Shown: positions 6,234 to 6,329 of the stretch, piece by piece
Layout of the letters: every line of letters begins with the position of its first letter
Position numbering within the stretch: position 1 is the stretch's first letter
Assembly (NCBI GenBank): GCA_023427285.1
Contig: JAEZBH010000014.1
Coordinates: forward strand, 1 to 6,329
DNA from: Pseudomonadota bacterium
GTDB taxonomy: Bacteria; Pseudomonadota; Alphaproteobacteria; Sphingomonadales; Sphingomonadaceae
Direction: 5' to 3'
DNA: 6,329 nt
Program-made: the position numbers and the translations under genes
Notes under the pieces: generated by a model
The model's database searches: none
What the model was told of the DNA's origin: nothing
The model's input: the letters and a program-made list of their open reading frames with translations, nothing else

Positions 6234-6329
6234 TGATCACGCTCCTTGCTGGCAGGCAGGTCCCCCAGCACCTGGCGGGTGCAATCCTGTCGAATGAAGC
6301 GGACAAGCTCGGCACTGTCAGTAAGGCGC
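6230..6329 (-). CDS. 3' end of an unidentified gene heading the operon string
   Basis: The last 32 codons of a leftward gene are visible, reading RLTDSAELVRFIRQDCTRQV and ending ASKERDQ before a TGA at 6232-6230. The stop overlaps the amidohydrolase start as ATGA, and the amidohydrolase ribosome binding site lies within this coding sequence, which supports cotranscription. The frame is open to the window edge and the residue mix is that of a normal hydrophilic C-terminal helix. I do not recognise the family from so little sequence. Confidence 0.65.
   Translation of the reverse strand, partial: RLTDSAELVRFIRQDCTRQVLGDLPASKERDQ
6242..6247 (-). promoter_or_regulatory. Ribosome binding site of the amidohydrolase gene
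   Basis: The minus strand reads AAGGAG, 8 bases before the ATG at 6233. It supports the long start that includes the twin-arginine signal rather than a start at Met27. It is embedded in the lysine-glutamate codons at the end of the preceding gene. Confidence 0.75.

Overview
The window is GC-rich, densely packed Proteobacterial DNA. An alphaproteobacterium, possibly a sphingomonad, is my best guess from codon use and gene types, but no marker gene proves it. Only the first ~250 bases are non-coding and noticeably AT-richer. There is no RNA gene, CRISPR array, insertion sequence or other mobile element that I can see.

Layout. Bases 1-26 probably hold the first codons of a leftward gene that runs off the left edge. 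Bases 27-254 form an intergenic control region with a 10-bp tandem repeat, two T-N11-A dyads of LysR-operator type and a weak promoter candidate. A LysR-family regulator runs rightward (255-1184). The rest of the window, 6329 down to 1181, is one leftward gene string: the 3' end of an unidentified gene, a Tat-signal YtcJ-type amidohydrolase with a Cys/His-rich tail (6233-4302), a small 54-residue reading frame (4298-4134), an EntS-like MFS transporter with a C-terminal soluble domain (4134-2551), and an alginate-export-family outer-membrane porin (2554-1181).

The leftward genes have essentially no gaps: ATGA overlap, a 3-base gap, TGATG overlap, ATGA overlap. This strongly suggests a single translationally coupled operon whose promoter lies beyond the right edge. 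It converges on lysR, and the two stop codons share the palindrome CTAG.

Working model (inference): the porin passes a small molecule through the outer membrane, the exported metal-dependent amidohydrolase cleaves it in the periplasm, and the MFS protein moves substrate or product across the inner membrane. The substrate is unknown. The LysR protein more likely controls itself and the divergent left-edge gene; control of the convergent operon is possible but not shown by the sequence. The least expected items are the small coupled ORF, the nine Cys/His residues at the amidohydrolase C-terminus, and the dyad overlapping the lysR ribosome binding site.
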